Assembly: GCA_035079385.1 (NCBI GenBank)
Contig: JAVHKY010000056.1
Span: 496,001 to 560,000 of the forward strand
Direction of reading: 5' to 3'
From: Aspidiotus rigidus
Taxonomy: Eukaryota > Arthropoda > Insecta > Hemiptera > Diaspididae
Length of the DNA stretch: 64,000 bases
Under the pieces are notes generated by a model. The model was not told the origin of the DNA. It did no database searches and worked only from the letters and a program-made list of their open reading frames with translations. Of the stretch, positions 10,001-21,148 are shown one piece after another. The position numbers and the translations under genes are program-made. Within the stretch, counting starts at the first letter, position 1; each line of letters begins with the position of its first letter.

Positions 10001-13000
10001 GTGAGTAAATTAATGCTATACAGTATTTCCTAAGGCCGTAAGACTGTATAATGCTGCTATCACGAAAGAGCCCTCTTAATGGCCTCGAGTACACAACCCT
10101 AGATTTTAATTTCTGGTTCCTGCACCGTGTATATCAGAATTTAAAGAAACGTTTTCTCCTCATTTCTGATGTAAAACAAAACAGTGCAGTGCAGTGGAAG
10201 GCCAATGCTACGCGACTATTATTTACGTAATCTGCAGAATAGATAATTCGTGACTGCCACATCACGTTTGCGACGAGGTTTGTTAATAAACTAATGGCAG
10301 CTAGGCCTACCGTAGTGCTAATCTTCAGTTTTTAACATCGATCGAATAGTATAATCTCGACAATAGTCTCTACTTCACGATATACTTATACTTGCAGCAA
10401 TATTCTACTCTCATTTACAGCCGATTTTCGAGGACACTTTATAGCATATCGCCGGCCATCGAAGAAATGCTGCGGTAATTCTTGACGACGATTTCCGAAC
10501 TTACTAACCATCATTTTGTTCTCTTTTTTTCCCCACGTAGATGGCAAACTTATGTTGGTGGTATTACATCTCAAAACTAACAGAATTTGCAGATACGGTG
10601 AGTATGCCAAAATAGGCGAAGGATACTTTCGGTAATCTATAGTTGTATACCTACACTACATTCTTTCTAGAGCAGTTCAGTTAAACGAAAATTATTCAGA
10701 ATTTTACAGCAGTCTCATGTACGAAAAGTCTCACAAGCGTGCTAACCATAATATTAATATATTCATTCTGATGAAAATATTAATTTGCAATACACAATTC
10801 GGAAAGTATAATTTTACGGATGACCGACCGATTTTGACTAATCGTTTTCTTTTTTGTTTTTTTTTGTTTTCGCACGATTTTACAGCTATTTTTCGTCTTG
10901 CGAAAGAAAGACAACCAAATTAGTCTGTTACATCTGTATCATCATTCATTGACTCCTATCGAGACATGGATTTGCGTAAAATTCATTGCAGGTACGTACG
11001 ATTTTTGCTGGATGTATGAACGCAGCGCGTCGCCTTCATATCGGAGGTAGGCAACTGATATAACACGTCCATCAGTTGCCTTCCCTTCGGTATTGTTCGT
11101 CTCATTTATCCATAAAATTGAAAGCCGGTGGGAGGAGTTCACCTCTCTAAACTCATTTGACAACTTCGAAATACGGTAGAAATTTTAATTTCACCGCTGA
11201 TAACGTGGGATCTTCAGACCTGGTGTCCGTATCGATCACGAGGTTTCATTGAAAACTCTTCTTAATATGGTCACTGTAAGAAGAATTTTAGAATGTGAAC
11301 TGAATGAATCTTTTATTGTTTAGTGGAAACTTAAATACCGTACGATTCATATTATTGTGGAAATTCAATTTGAACCTTTGGACACGAGTCTATTTCAGTG
11401 AAATTAATACTACGAGTACCCTGTACATCTAGTGCATATCAATGTGTGGATTCCACCTTCTTCATTTTAGTGTTCTCGTAGTAAAGACTGCCTACTTATT
11501 TTTTATTTTCAAGTTCCTGATACCCTCACTGACACCGATTAGCAGGTTCGTCCTCACCTACCCACACAATTTTTTTATAACGTGCTGGAACGTTTACGTA
11601 TATACTCGTAGTAGAACCTGCGAGACTGTTTAGCTTATTTCCAATGTTATTTGAATCCCTTCGTGTTTATGTCGCATTTGCAAACACCGCCCGTGCTCTA
11701 TAGCGAAGTAGGTGCGGGTTGCGTTTGCATTTAATTTTGTTTCCTCCAACACCGGAATCGACCCTTTCGGGTATAACTTCAATGAAGGAAGAATCTCCTC
11801 TGCGAACCCCCCCCCCCTCTTCTACTCGGCAACTGCCTTGTTGTAAAGTTTCGCCTGGTTATGCGTAACAATAGAGCACCAGGTTTCACGCAAAGGCGTG
11901 CTAACGCTCGTTCATCAATTCTCCTTGACCCCTCCTCATACCCTTGTCCAATATTATAATAATTTTGAGGCCGTTGGATTGAAAAAATGACGGCGGACCG
12001 CAGGGAATGCTGTTCCATGGTTTGAAAAATAATACATGACATGACTCACGTTGGGATAGCCCCTTCAACTAACTAGACATGTAACGCTTTGTACAACAAA
12101 TGGCTTAGCTCCTTTAATGAGGCAGATATGCAATACTTCAAACACCATAAGTTCTCCTTCTATCATTTATTACCGCTTGCGAGTCGAAATTTTTCCCAAG
12201 TCTCCTTCCTATCATATATAGCTTGAGAGTCGAAATTTTTCCAAGTTTTTGGCCGGACGGCAGATTTTTCAACCCCCCATAGAACAGATTTCCTGTTAAA
12301 ACTCACAGGTTCAGTTGAACAAAGAGTGGCGGGGAACCTGTTTTATGGGGCACGTAGATCTGAAAAAAAAAAAAAAAACTGTTACCAATGACTATAGAAG
12401 GGAATTTCACTCATATTATAGGGCTCTCTTCAAGCTGTATATATTATGATTAGAGACCGGATTCGATGGCATTTGTCAAATCATTTCCTGAAGGGCGGGA
12501 AGTATGAAAACCAAATACAAGTACGTTTCAGGAGCTAGGGAGTCGGGGAAAAAATTTTTATTGTGCCAAAAAATGTCAAAAAGGGAATAAATGCCAAAAA
12601 CGAGTATAAATGCCAAATAATGCTAAAAAGTGGTGAAATTGCATAAGTAAAGAAATACCGAAGGAAAACAGAGAGAAAAAAGAGGCTAAACTTCAATTAC
12701 ATGGTAACATCAACGAGAAAAAGAAAAATGATACTTTATTCTCTTACTACCATCGACTGAGTCATAAAAAAATCGCTGTCACAATTTTACTCAAGAGAAT
12801 CTTGAAAAACATTCAATTATTATGTTACAACCCAAAAATACTGTTTGAGTTAGTTCTGCATGTCTTTCAATCATTCTTTTTGTATATTTTTTTTTTTTTC
12901 ATTTTTTCATTTTTTTTTTTTTTTTGTTTGTGCCAAAAAATGCCAAATTTTCAATTTTCAGCGCCAAATTTCTCATTATTCATGCCAAAAAATCCGGTCT

Positions 13001-16000
13001 CTAATTATGACACAACCTCCAAGCTATATACAGGGTGTGTTAAAAGGACGTTAACAGTTGAATGGGATTTTGGACTAAATTTGAAATTTGTTCTAGCGCA
13101 AAAATGCGAAACGTTACATGTAAACTTCAACGTACAAAACTTGTATCTCAATCTTATCTTTGATTTGCACCGAATACAAAGTCTCAACGACTTTTCCGAG
13201 CCAAGTTATGAGCCAAAATGTGCCAAAAACTGATCAATTTGCTGAAATGTTCAAAAATTGAAATTTATTTAAACTTTCATATTTTATCTGATTTGAAAGT
13301 GAAATTTATCGTTGAATCCGAAAAAAATACCTAAATAACCCTATGAAGCTTGAAAGTGGGGGATTTAATTTCTTATTTTAAAAATCTTGATAAATTGGTC
13401 AATTTTTGGCACATTTTGGTCCATAACTCGTCTTAGAGAACTTGTAGGAAGTTGGATAGGGGCGTAAATTAACGATGAAATTAAGGTACAAATTTGTACA
13501 TTTAAACTATACATGTGAAATTTTCCGTTTTTGAGCTACAACAAATTTAGTCCGAATTCAATTGTCAACATCATTTTCAGGGTGGCCGGTTCCCCCCCCC
13601 CCCCCCCGAGAAAAAATGCCCTGACTTTTCCAGGTTTTTCCAGACTAAAATCTCCACCCTTTTTCGGCTCAAAAAGGAAAAAAAAAAAACACTTTCGTGA
13701 TTTTTGAAGCAAAATAATATTTTTTACATTTCTTTAAGACATAAGCCACGAGTCTCAAAAAAATCCTGACTTTTCCCGGTTTTCCAGAAACTGGCCACCC
13801 TGATTTTGGCGCATCCGGTATAATTATGATAGGAGGGGGACTTGGAAAAACTCCCGGGTACTTTAATGGAATTGAACGAGAGGTGGTCGGGAACCTGTTT
13901 TATGGGGCACGCAGGATCTGAAAAATGTTGACATACCTAATCTGTGACGTCATCAGATTGTGACGTCATAAGGCTAATCTATGACATCATTAAATTGTAA
14001 CGTCACTGGCGCGGACTTTGGACCTACATATAATAGAAGGCCTTGATAAACTCACAGGTTCTTCAAAGGAGTCAAATGAGGAGTGGCAATGAATCTGTTT
14101 TACGGGGCACGTGGGATCTGAAAAAGTTGCGTATGAAACACTACGTATCTAGTTACTTGAAGGGGCTGTCTTTACCAATCTCCAAGACCTGTATGAATAA
14201 TACAAGGGTGATTTGGAATACCTTAAAAAGACGTTCCGAGTCTCATGGTGTCTGAAGAATTGCATATCTGGCTCATTTACAGGGTCAAGTTGTAAGAAGC
14301 ATTGCATATCTTCTTACTTGAAGTGGCTATCTTTACTAATCTCTAAGCTGTACATGAATTATACAAAGTTGGATTGAAATACCTCAGAAGGACATTATCA
14401 GTCTTATGATGTTTGAAGCGTTGCATATCTGACTCATTGGCGGGGCTTAATCAATTGGTGTAAGAAGTATTGCGTATCTAGTTACTTATAGGGGCTACCT
14501 TTTGATCACCAAGCTATATGTGATAGATAGGAGGGGAACATGGAAAAATTTCGAACTCCGAGCTTTGCTAGCTAGCCGATGGACGTCCCCCCCCCCCTGA
14601 TAAAACAGGTTCCTTGTTGAAATTTCTACCTGCAAACTGTATATGATAGGAGGGGATTTGAAAAAATTTCGACCTCCAAGCTATAAATGATACGACCTTA
14701 AGGTTGCCAGACGGCGGACATTTTTACAGAAAAACCCCCTGATAAAACAGCGTCCCTGTTAAAAAGTTTGACCTCTGATTACATATGTGAGGGAAAAGAA
14801 AGAAGAGGATTGAGAAGATTCACTGTTTGTCTAATGGTAAAATCTTCTTGTATGTATGCATGTTTGTATTTAGGTTCTTGTTTAACAAGGTTGCTCCAGA
14901 CATGTATACAACAACACTTATTCAGTTTATACATTATTCTCCGTAGTCGCTACGTGGTTTCTCCAATCACTAAGGAGCTCGAGAGCAGGTAAAATGGGCA
15001 CCCATCTTGTTTTTTAAGTGAACTTAGCTTACGTGATTTATGCGAAGGTACGACGGGACATCCATCTTATTTTCTAAGAAACCAAATGTTTACCAAAGGG
15101 GTGTAAGGTTCACTTAAAAAACGAAATGCATGTCCATTTTACCTGCTCTCGAGCTCCTTATAATCACCACTTTATCGTCTGCGTAGCTGATGTTGCTGAT
15201 ATGTTCGCCGTGTATCTTAAATCTATTATTTGCAAATTATCGATGTTGAGTCATCTCCTCTGCGTATATGTATATTAAAAATAACCGTGGTTATAGGAGG
15301 CATCCTTGGCTGATATCTCTCTTGATATCGGCGGTGGCTCCCGAGGTCCTGTAATTTCCTGTTACTATGCTCGCTGGTACAAATAATTTTTTTTTTTTTT
15401 GTGAATGATTGAGTGAGTGATTAATAATTGAATTTTTGAAAATGCAAGAACGGTAAAAGGCACGCAAATAGCACACATTTCCCTTTTTCATAGTCCAGTA
15501 GACATTATTTACATTAGAAAAGGAAATTCAAAGAACTTATAAGGATCAAAGGCGTCAAGGAGAAATTTAATCTCCCCGATTTCCGTTCTTGTTACAAGAC
15601 GATGTATAAACAATAATATTTCCGGTAACGAGCACAGGCCCATCATAATACTTTTCAGTACAGTATTTTCTAAGGTTCTTCTCTTCGAAGCTACAATTCA
15701 ATCTAGATTTTTCATTCAACACCTACACGAGTATTACTGACTTTATTGGCACCATCACGTTAAGATTACGAATTTACCCAAAGAACTCGAAAGTACTCCC
15801 CTACTCTTATCTGAGGCAGGATCACCTAATTTCGGGTGTTGCATAAAGTCTAATCAGCCCGATGAAGCGAATTTCAATTTTTTACAAGATGAAGAAAGTA
15901 AAAATTATACGTTTACTTTATTTCTATGTATTATTGATGATGATTCTTATTCTGTATGATTTTAGGTGGTCACGGAACGTTTTCAAACCTAGTGAACAAT

Positions 16001-16971
16001 ATGGTACACGTGATTATGTACTGCTATTACATGATTTCCGCAATGGGACCTCAATACCAGAAGTACCTTTGGTGGAAAAAACATTTAACTAGTCTTCAAT
16101 TGGTAATACCACTTTACTGTGTTTTATTGGCCCTAATCTATTTGTATTTGGAAACAAAAGACGATAGATTTGAAAAAAACAGTACTTGAGAGAGACTGCA
16201 TTTTTTCAAACATGAAAACTGAGAAAGTTTATCCTCCAAAGAAATAAAATTCGGCACTAAATCTCACTATAAAGAACTCAATGCCGAATTTTATTACTTT
16301 GAAGAATGAAACAATTCCACGAAAAAAATTACGTTTTCTGATAAAGTTTATTTGTTGAATGCTCAAAATACAAGTTGGAGGTTTCACGTCAGAAGATTGA
16401 TTTTCAGCTTTCAGCTCGGGAAATTGTGCCTAAAAGATGGAGTAATTAGAAAAGTGTATTGCCTGGTCTTAGTGTTTATTATTTTTTTTTTTTTTTTGCG
16501 AGGATGATTGTATAAGAGAGAGATGTAACTGGGAACCTTTGGCTTGAGATATGAGCGAAAGAAAGTAATCATAACTAATGTAAAACTGAGGCAAATCGAT
16601 TGTGAGCGATTCTCTCTTACGTCTTCCGAGGTCGGGAGTGTAAATGAAGTACCATCTTCCGGTTGATACCAGTGAAATACGAACTTCAAAACTGTTTCTG
16701 TGCTGAATGGATTTTAGAGTTGAAAATTCTATCCAGTGTATTTTACGATTTCGTGCTTAATTTCTAAACTTTACTTTCCTTACACATTTTTCAGCTTCAA
16801 TTTATGTTAGTCTTCATCCACTCAGCCCAAGTGCTCTTCTTCGACTGCGGTTACCCAAAACTCGTTGCAGCCCTCTTACTGGTGCACTCGACGATATTTT
16901 TCGCGCTGTTCTTCGACTTCTATCAACAAGCGTACAAGAAACGAATGCAGTTGGCGAGGAAAATGCAGTGA
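9920..16971 (+). CDS. Elongation of very long chain fatty acids protein (ELO family), 3' five exons
   Basis: Five exons splice in frame: 9920-10000, 10541-10597, 10886-10991, 15966-16102 and 16795-16971 (stop TGA), all with AG acceptors and GT donors. Known family role: ELO proteins are ER multi-pass membrane condensing enzymes that add two carbons from malonyl-CoA to long-chain acyl-CoA. Visible signatures are CQPVDYS, WWYYISKLTEFADT, FFVLRKKDNQISLLHLYHH (the catalytic HxxHH box is HLYHH), WICVKFIAGGHGTFSNLVN, HVIMYCYYMISAMGP and QKYLWWKKHLTSLQ. Hydrophobic segments in the last exon fit the C-terminal membrane helices. The tail ends KKRMQLARKMQ, with a basic run like ER-retention tails. The N-terminal ~70-80 residues are missing; I could not find those exons upstream, so they lie outside the window or were missed. 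Insects have many paralogs and I cannot assign which one this is. Confidence 0.93.
10541..10597 (+). CDS. Elongase exon b (MANLCWWYYISKLTEFADT)
   Basis: Acceptor CCCCACGTAG before 10541 and donor GTGAGT at 10598. Nineteen residues, phase 0 at both ends. The 'K.TEF.DT' motif is a hallmark of the ELO family. Confidence 0.93.
10886..10991 (+). CDS. Elongase exon c with the catalytic histidine box
   Basis: Acceptor TTTTACAG before 10886 and donor GTACGT at 10992. It encodes LFFVLRKKDNQISLLHLYHH and continues to CVKFIA, with one base left over for a glycine codon shared with the next exon. The HLYHH sequence is the HxxHH box. Confidence 0.94.
11660..11825. repeat. Repeat shared with the LINE fragment at 7.35-7.50 kb
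   Basis: The text GTCGCATTTGCA, GTGCGGGTTGCGT, TTTAATTTTGTTTCCTCCAA, GGAATCGACC and ATAACTTCAATG follows the same order as at 7349-7490. It is therefore a second copy of the same element, here inside the elongase intron. Confidence 0.7.
12180..12420. repeat. Dispersed repeat with 'gaacctgttttatgggg' core
   Basis: Contains GAACCTGTTTTATGGGGCAC followed by a TAGATCTGAAAA-like end. This unit recurs at about 13.89 kb and 14.09 kb, with inverted relatives (GATAAAACAGGTTCC type) near 14.60 and 14.74 kb. The same neighbourhood has repeated GTCGAAATTTTTCC text. The region from 12.2 to 14.8 kb is a nest of these units. Confidence 0.6.
12449..13005. mobile_element. Non-autonomous MULE-like element with TGCCAAAA subterminal repeats
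   Basis: The termini are inverted: TTAGAGACCGGATT at the left and AATCCGGTCTCTAA at the right. Inside both ends the word GCCAAA is reiterated (GTGCCAAAAAATG, AATGCCAAAAACG and others). ATTATGA lies immediately outside both ends, a possible 7-8 bp target duplication. The 143-codon frame over this region is low complexity and not a gene. Confidence 0.55.
13025..13575. repeat. Foldback repeat with ~190-bp arms
   Basis: The arm at about 13045-13240 is imperfectly inverted at about 13390-13572. Shared landmarks are GACTAAATTTG near the outer ends, CATGT..A..TT in the middle, and GAGCCAAAATGTGCCAAAAA against TTTTTGGCACATTTTGGTCC at the inner ends. A single arm of the same repeat is present at 55.13-55.33 kb. 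Confidence 0.65.
14128..14515. repeat. Tandem ~165-bp repeats inside the elongase intron
   Basis: About two and a third units. Each has a TATCT..TTACTT..GGGGCT or AGTGGCT line, then TCTCCAAG or TCTCTAAGCTGTA, then CATGAATTATACAA or a variant, then AATACCT and TCTTATGATGT or TCATGGTGTCTGAAG. The units are diverged but aligned in order. Confidence 0.6.
14971..15160. mobile_element. MITE-like foldback, 53-bp arms
   Basis: The left arm 14971-15023 begins TAAGGAGCTCGAGAGCAGGT, and the right arm 15108-15160 is its near-perfect complement ending GAGCTCCTTA. AATCAC lies just outside both ends with at most one base offset, a possible target duplication. No ORF inside. Confidence 0.65.
15966..16102 (+). 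CDS. Elongase exon d (GGHGTFSNL...LTSLQL)
   Basis: Acceptor GATTTTAG before 15966 and donor GTAATA at 16103. The split glycine codon completes correctly, and 45 residues follow in phase 0. It contains HVIMYCYYM and QKYLWWKKHLT, both conserved in ELO proteins. The preceding intron is about 5 kb and full of foldback repeats. Confidence 0.94.
16795..16971 (+). CDS. Elongase terminal exon
   Basis: Acceptor CATTTTTCAG before 16795 and stop TGA at 16969-16971. It encodes LQFMLVFIHSAQVLFFDCGY, then a hydrophobic helix and a basic C-terminus (QQAYKKRMQLARKMQ). Confidence 0.93.
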   Translation, partial: LQFMLVFIHSAQVLFFDCGYPKLVAALLLVHSTIFFALFFDFYQQAYKKRMQLARKMQ

Positions 16972-17890
16972 GAGGCGGATGACGAAAACCACAATACTTT
17001 GCTTTCTGCAGAAAGAAGACATGAGAAAACTTGTGTGGTCGGCCGCATGAAGATTGACACGCGCAAACAATTGTGATACTTACAGACTCGTGTAAACAGA
17101 AAGGAAGCGAGATGGCAGGTCCGATGTTCATCAAGAGAGTCTGAGTCTGTATTCAGATACTATGTATTCGTATGCGATTTGAAATCAAATGAAAAACGGA
17201 GAGTGGTGACGAAGACGACCTCCAGGTAGGATACGTCTTGGTTATGGCCAGTTTTGCGTACCTACTCAAGTTACCCAAAATAAAAATTGACCAAAAAAAA
17301 CAAAACAAAAAAAAACGTAACTAGTTAAAGGCTCAACCCTCTCGACTGTTGACAATACTCAAAACGTCACGACTTTTTGCCATTATTTATCTCTATAAAT
17401 TACTTCTTTTTTCTTAGTCTTCATTAACCAGTGAATTTTCGAGACCTAGCCTAGAGAATGCAATGACTTATAACATACTTTTTTTTAAATAAGGTCTATT
17501 TTAGCGTTATTTTTTATTAGACTGATGTCTCGGATAAAATATCCATTCCCAACCAACATTCATTTTTTTTTTTTTTTTTTTTTTTTAGAAAATTTCTTTC
17601 TTTGAGAATCTATGTACCGTATGTTATTATTAAATTAGCATTTAATTAAATAATAACTTTTCCCTCCTCTCTCTCTTTCTCTCTCTTTCTCATATTGTAT
17701 AATATTTTATTACAATATGCGAAAATTGTTAATCGATAGTCTTATTTTTTTTTGTTTTTTGATTACGCGTAAACTGCTCAATATTTTTTACATTTATTGT
17801 GTTAATTAGTTTCTATGTCAGTGTACATAATATTGTATTTTGACGAAATTTTAATGTGATGTAAATATTTTAAAATAAAAAAACAAACAT
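16972..17890 (+). terminator. Elongase 3' UTR and polyadenylation signal
   Basis: After the stop codon about 900 bp of non-coding AT-rich sequence follows, with T-runs and a CT-rich tract. It ends at AATAAA (17874-17879) followed by an A-rich stretch. The exact cleavage site cannot be seen. Confidence 0.6.
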
Positions 17891-17999
17891 ATTTTGTATA
17901 CGACGTAGCGCTCAAGAAATGGACTTGTCTAGAACGAGGTCAATACGCTCGCTTGTAAACAAGGCTTGTAGTTGTCACATAGATAGTGATAATTACTCT

Positions 18000-19660
18000 C
18001 TATATTATTCAACTTTATGATCTATCACGCGAAATTGTTTCGGTGGTATATTTTTTATGGAATCAGAAGAGTACAACTAGGTTTGGAAAAGTCAGTCAGC
18101 CCGCCCGTGAGGTGAATTTCGTGTTCAAATGTGAGAAAGTATTTTTTATGAACGAATTTTTCATATTCTGACGTATAGCCGGTAACGTTGTTTTTTTTTT
18201 CGATATGTTCCATATCTCTTTCGAACCTCCACCCTTATTTTGAAATTTGTGTCTGCGCGTCCGTGCAACCACAATCTTAAAAGACTTGAAATATTTTCAC
18301 CGTCGAGGTTTACACCTCAGTTCTATCACTAATTCCAGAATTTGCGTCCAGGTATCCGGTATGCTAGCTAGGAGCCTCCATTGTACGTCCATACAACCAT
18401 AACCGTAGGCCACCGGAAAAACACTGGGCTAAGTAAACATTCCTGTCCGCAAGGCTCTTTATATTTAGTTTTATAACTGGGCTTTTACTGGTCTTGAGCT
18501 TGGCTGAGAATGGGAACGTGTGAGCTCCTGGAGTTAATATTCTCGTAGGTATGTTTAGATTCACTATTACCCCTTCCGATCAGTGCCAGGTTCAACCTAA
18601 TTACCGTTGTGGGCAGTTAAGTTATTTCATTTTTCCTTTATTTCCCCTAAATTTGCCGCCCTCATTCGCTCTCAAATCTTTGCTGCACATCGGCAACTGC
18701 CCATTCTAGCCTTGTGGTAAATCCAACACTGTTCCCTGTTGTAAATTATACGGCCCTTGCAAGAAAATGGGCTATGAAAAATTTTCAATTCCTGATATCC
18801 TTACAAAGTACAAACTCAAAATATATTCGAATAACCTGAAATTAGCCATCATGTCCTTAAAGGGATGAATACAAATATGTTTGTCTGTGCAAAATATGGC
18901 TTTCTACAGCCTAGAATAATAGTGTCTGATACTTAATGATTTGTGGGTTGCGTAAGAGAATCAAAAAGGGTAGGAATTGAAGCAACGAGTGGGAAAAGGA
19001 TAGAAATAAAAAACGAAATATCCAGTGATCAAAAAGTGACTAAAAACGACTATAAAAAAACTCCTCACTCGTTTGATTGACAAAGAAATTAATATGCAGA
19101 TATTCCTTCTGGCGCACTTACTCGTTTCTCTAAATTAGTGAACAATTTTCTCATTTTTTCACCTCTCCAAAAAACATTCCTATTGATGTGGATTTCATCA
19201 GAGGCTTTAAAAAATCCATCACTAGTCCTAGGGCTACATTGAAAGACTTGTACGAAGGAGGCTTTCTCTCCATCAAGCATTACAACTCAACGGGGCCGCG
19301 TATATCGGGGAAATATTACATCGGTTACACAAATTTTAAAATATTAATAAATTATACGTGGGGAAGCTCAGCCCAGCGACCTAGTTCCCAAAAAGTTTAT
19401 TGATGTCTCATTGTACAACTCGTGTTGAGCCAGTGGGTCCAGATCGTGCACCGTTACTTGTACATTTAAACCTAGTAAATATGTTGAAAATGCCAGTTTC
19501 CTCGAACGTAGACTATATACATATACAATATACATGCTAGATATATGTACCAAATGTAAGAATAGGTATTCCTCATGTCAATAGGTACGAAAGGAATTAA
19601 TAAAATTATGACAAGAAACAGAGATGGAAATTACCTGCAGAACATTTTTCACATTTACTT
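18000..19660. other. No recognisable gene
   Basis: Downstream of the elongase poly(A) signal. Short frames only; none matched a family I recognise. No clear repeats were seen. Confidence 0.5.
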
Positions 19661-19669
19661 CAACTTCAA

Positions 19670-19941
19670 CCTACTTATTTATTGGTATGCTTGAAAGCTA
19701 TAATGCTGAACTAAACCATCTCGATTGCCGAATGGTTTTCAACAATGAGGACATACCAAATTGGTTTTTATGAACTCATGGTACAAATTGTGAATTTCTT
19801 TTAGATGCTGATTGAAGTCTGTTGCATTCGGAAAATCTTTTGCGCAAAGATCACATTTCGTCTTCACTTTTTTTGGCGCAATTTTCGTTCTTTTTGGTTC
19901 ACCTTCTGCCTCATATTCAGTCAAATCCAAGCTGTATAGAT
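19670..19941 (-). pseudogene. C2H2 zinc-finger fragment with a premature stop
   Basis: On the minus strand, after a good acceptor (TTTTTTCCAG), the frame reads DLYSLDLTEYEAEGEPK. It then reads KCDLCAKDFPNATDFNQHLK and ends in EIH, a C-x2-C-x12-H-x4-H finger. LVCPHC follows, but an in-frame TGA interrupts what would be the second finger (KPFGNRDGLVQH). Either this is a decayed copy of a zinc-finger gene, or the frame is ended by a real stop and the second finger is relic. No flanking exons were found. The fold recognises DNA in general; no target can be inferred. Confidence 0.5.
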
Positions 19942-20549
19942 CTGGAAAAAATGATCCATCGGAGGACTTTCAAACATTCCCCAGTCATGAATCACCTTTT
20001 TGCTTTCCGTTGGATTGTCTTCAAAGACAATACCAGTTTGCCTGTTACAAAAGCCTTCTTTATATACGTATCCCGAACAAACTGTTCCATAACTTGCTTA
20101 TACTCATCATTATTTGTATCATTTTATGCGCCTGTCAGAGCAAACACAATACTAAATTGTAATTATTTCGATGATATTGAAAATTTGTACTGCTCAAGAG
20201 ACTCTTAACTTTTAGGTCATAAAATTGACTTTGAGTGACTTTTTGCTAAAATAGTGCTTTTTAGCGACAAAAAATGAATAACGTGGCCGACGCACTGAAT
20301 ATGACCAAACGGAAACTCTGATTTCGCTGGCTTGACGTTTCGACGCATCGCAAACGTCATTTTCGAGAGCAAAATCTTGACTGCGGAAAAATAATAGATA
20401 CCCAGAATTACTTTTTCTCGATTCATTTCATTGATGGTAGCACCGTAAAAATTCAATAATTGTATAAGATAAAAATACTGTCAACTTTTATCGACATGTT
20501 TCATGTCCTCTGTCTCACTGTACCCCTAATTTGAAAATTCACGAGTACA

Positions 20550-20930
20550 CCCCCCCCCCCTCTCCAAAATGTTCGACATCCCGTGGATGATTCAGCAATT
20601 TGCGAGTACACCTGTACTTTACCCTTCTTCCTTAAAATTACTGGACAAACCTCCTGGAATCTGGACAAAATTTCCTGGAAAATAATGGACGAATCTCCTG
20701 GAATCTTGTGGAAAAACTCTCCTGGACACCAAAAGATACTGGGCGAGTGAGACCCACAAAAGCTATTACCTTTCCATATTCTAAACTAGACCTCCCCAAA
20801 AGCTATGGGGCGAGTGAGTTCTCCAAATGCCATGAGGGGCCCCCTTAAGCTATTAGCTTTAAATATTATAGGAGCTATTAGCTTACCACTTATTTGCTCC
20901 CCCCCCCCAAAAAAAAAAAAAGAAAGAAAG
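20550..20930. repeat. Dispersed repeat 'ctagac...cccccaaaagctattagcttgaaatatt'
   Basis: Contains CCCAAAAGCTAT, GGGGCGAGTGAGTT, AAGCTATTAGCTTTAAATAT and a poly(C)/poly(A) tract. The same words recur around 47.51-47.80 kb (AAAGCTATTAGCTTGAAATA, GGAGCGAGTGAG). Short homopolymer C-runs mark each copy. Confidence 0.6.
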
Positions 20931-20947
20931 AAAAAAGAAGCTACAAA

Positions 20948-21127
20948 TGTGACGCGATTTATGAGAAGGGACCACTTTGCGCAAAATAAAATCGAAATAA
21001 AATTTTACAGGAGACGCCAAAATAGGTGAAAAAATATGATCTCGCGAAATTTGAAAAATTGATGGAAAATATTAGTTTATTTTGATTTTATTTTGCGCAA
21101 AGTGGTCCCTTTTCATAAATCGTGTCA
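20948..21127. mobile_element. Foldback MITE, ~50-bp arms
   Basis: The left arm starts GTGACGCGATTTATGAGAAG. The right arm ends CATAAATCGTGTCAC, with the shared middle GGGACCACTTTGCGCAAAAT against its complement. AAAT occurs immediately outside both ends, a possible 4-bp duplication. It lies 20 bp outside the left arm of the large inverted repeat. Confidence 0.7.
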
Positions 21128-21148
21128 CAAATATTAGCTTACAAAATT

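Noticed and set aside
12802..13233. 143-codon frame rich in Phe
   Set aside because: Caused by T-runs and GCCAAA repeats at a transposon end and continuing into a foldback.
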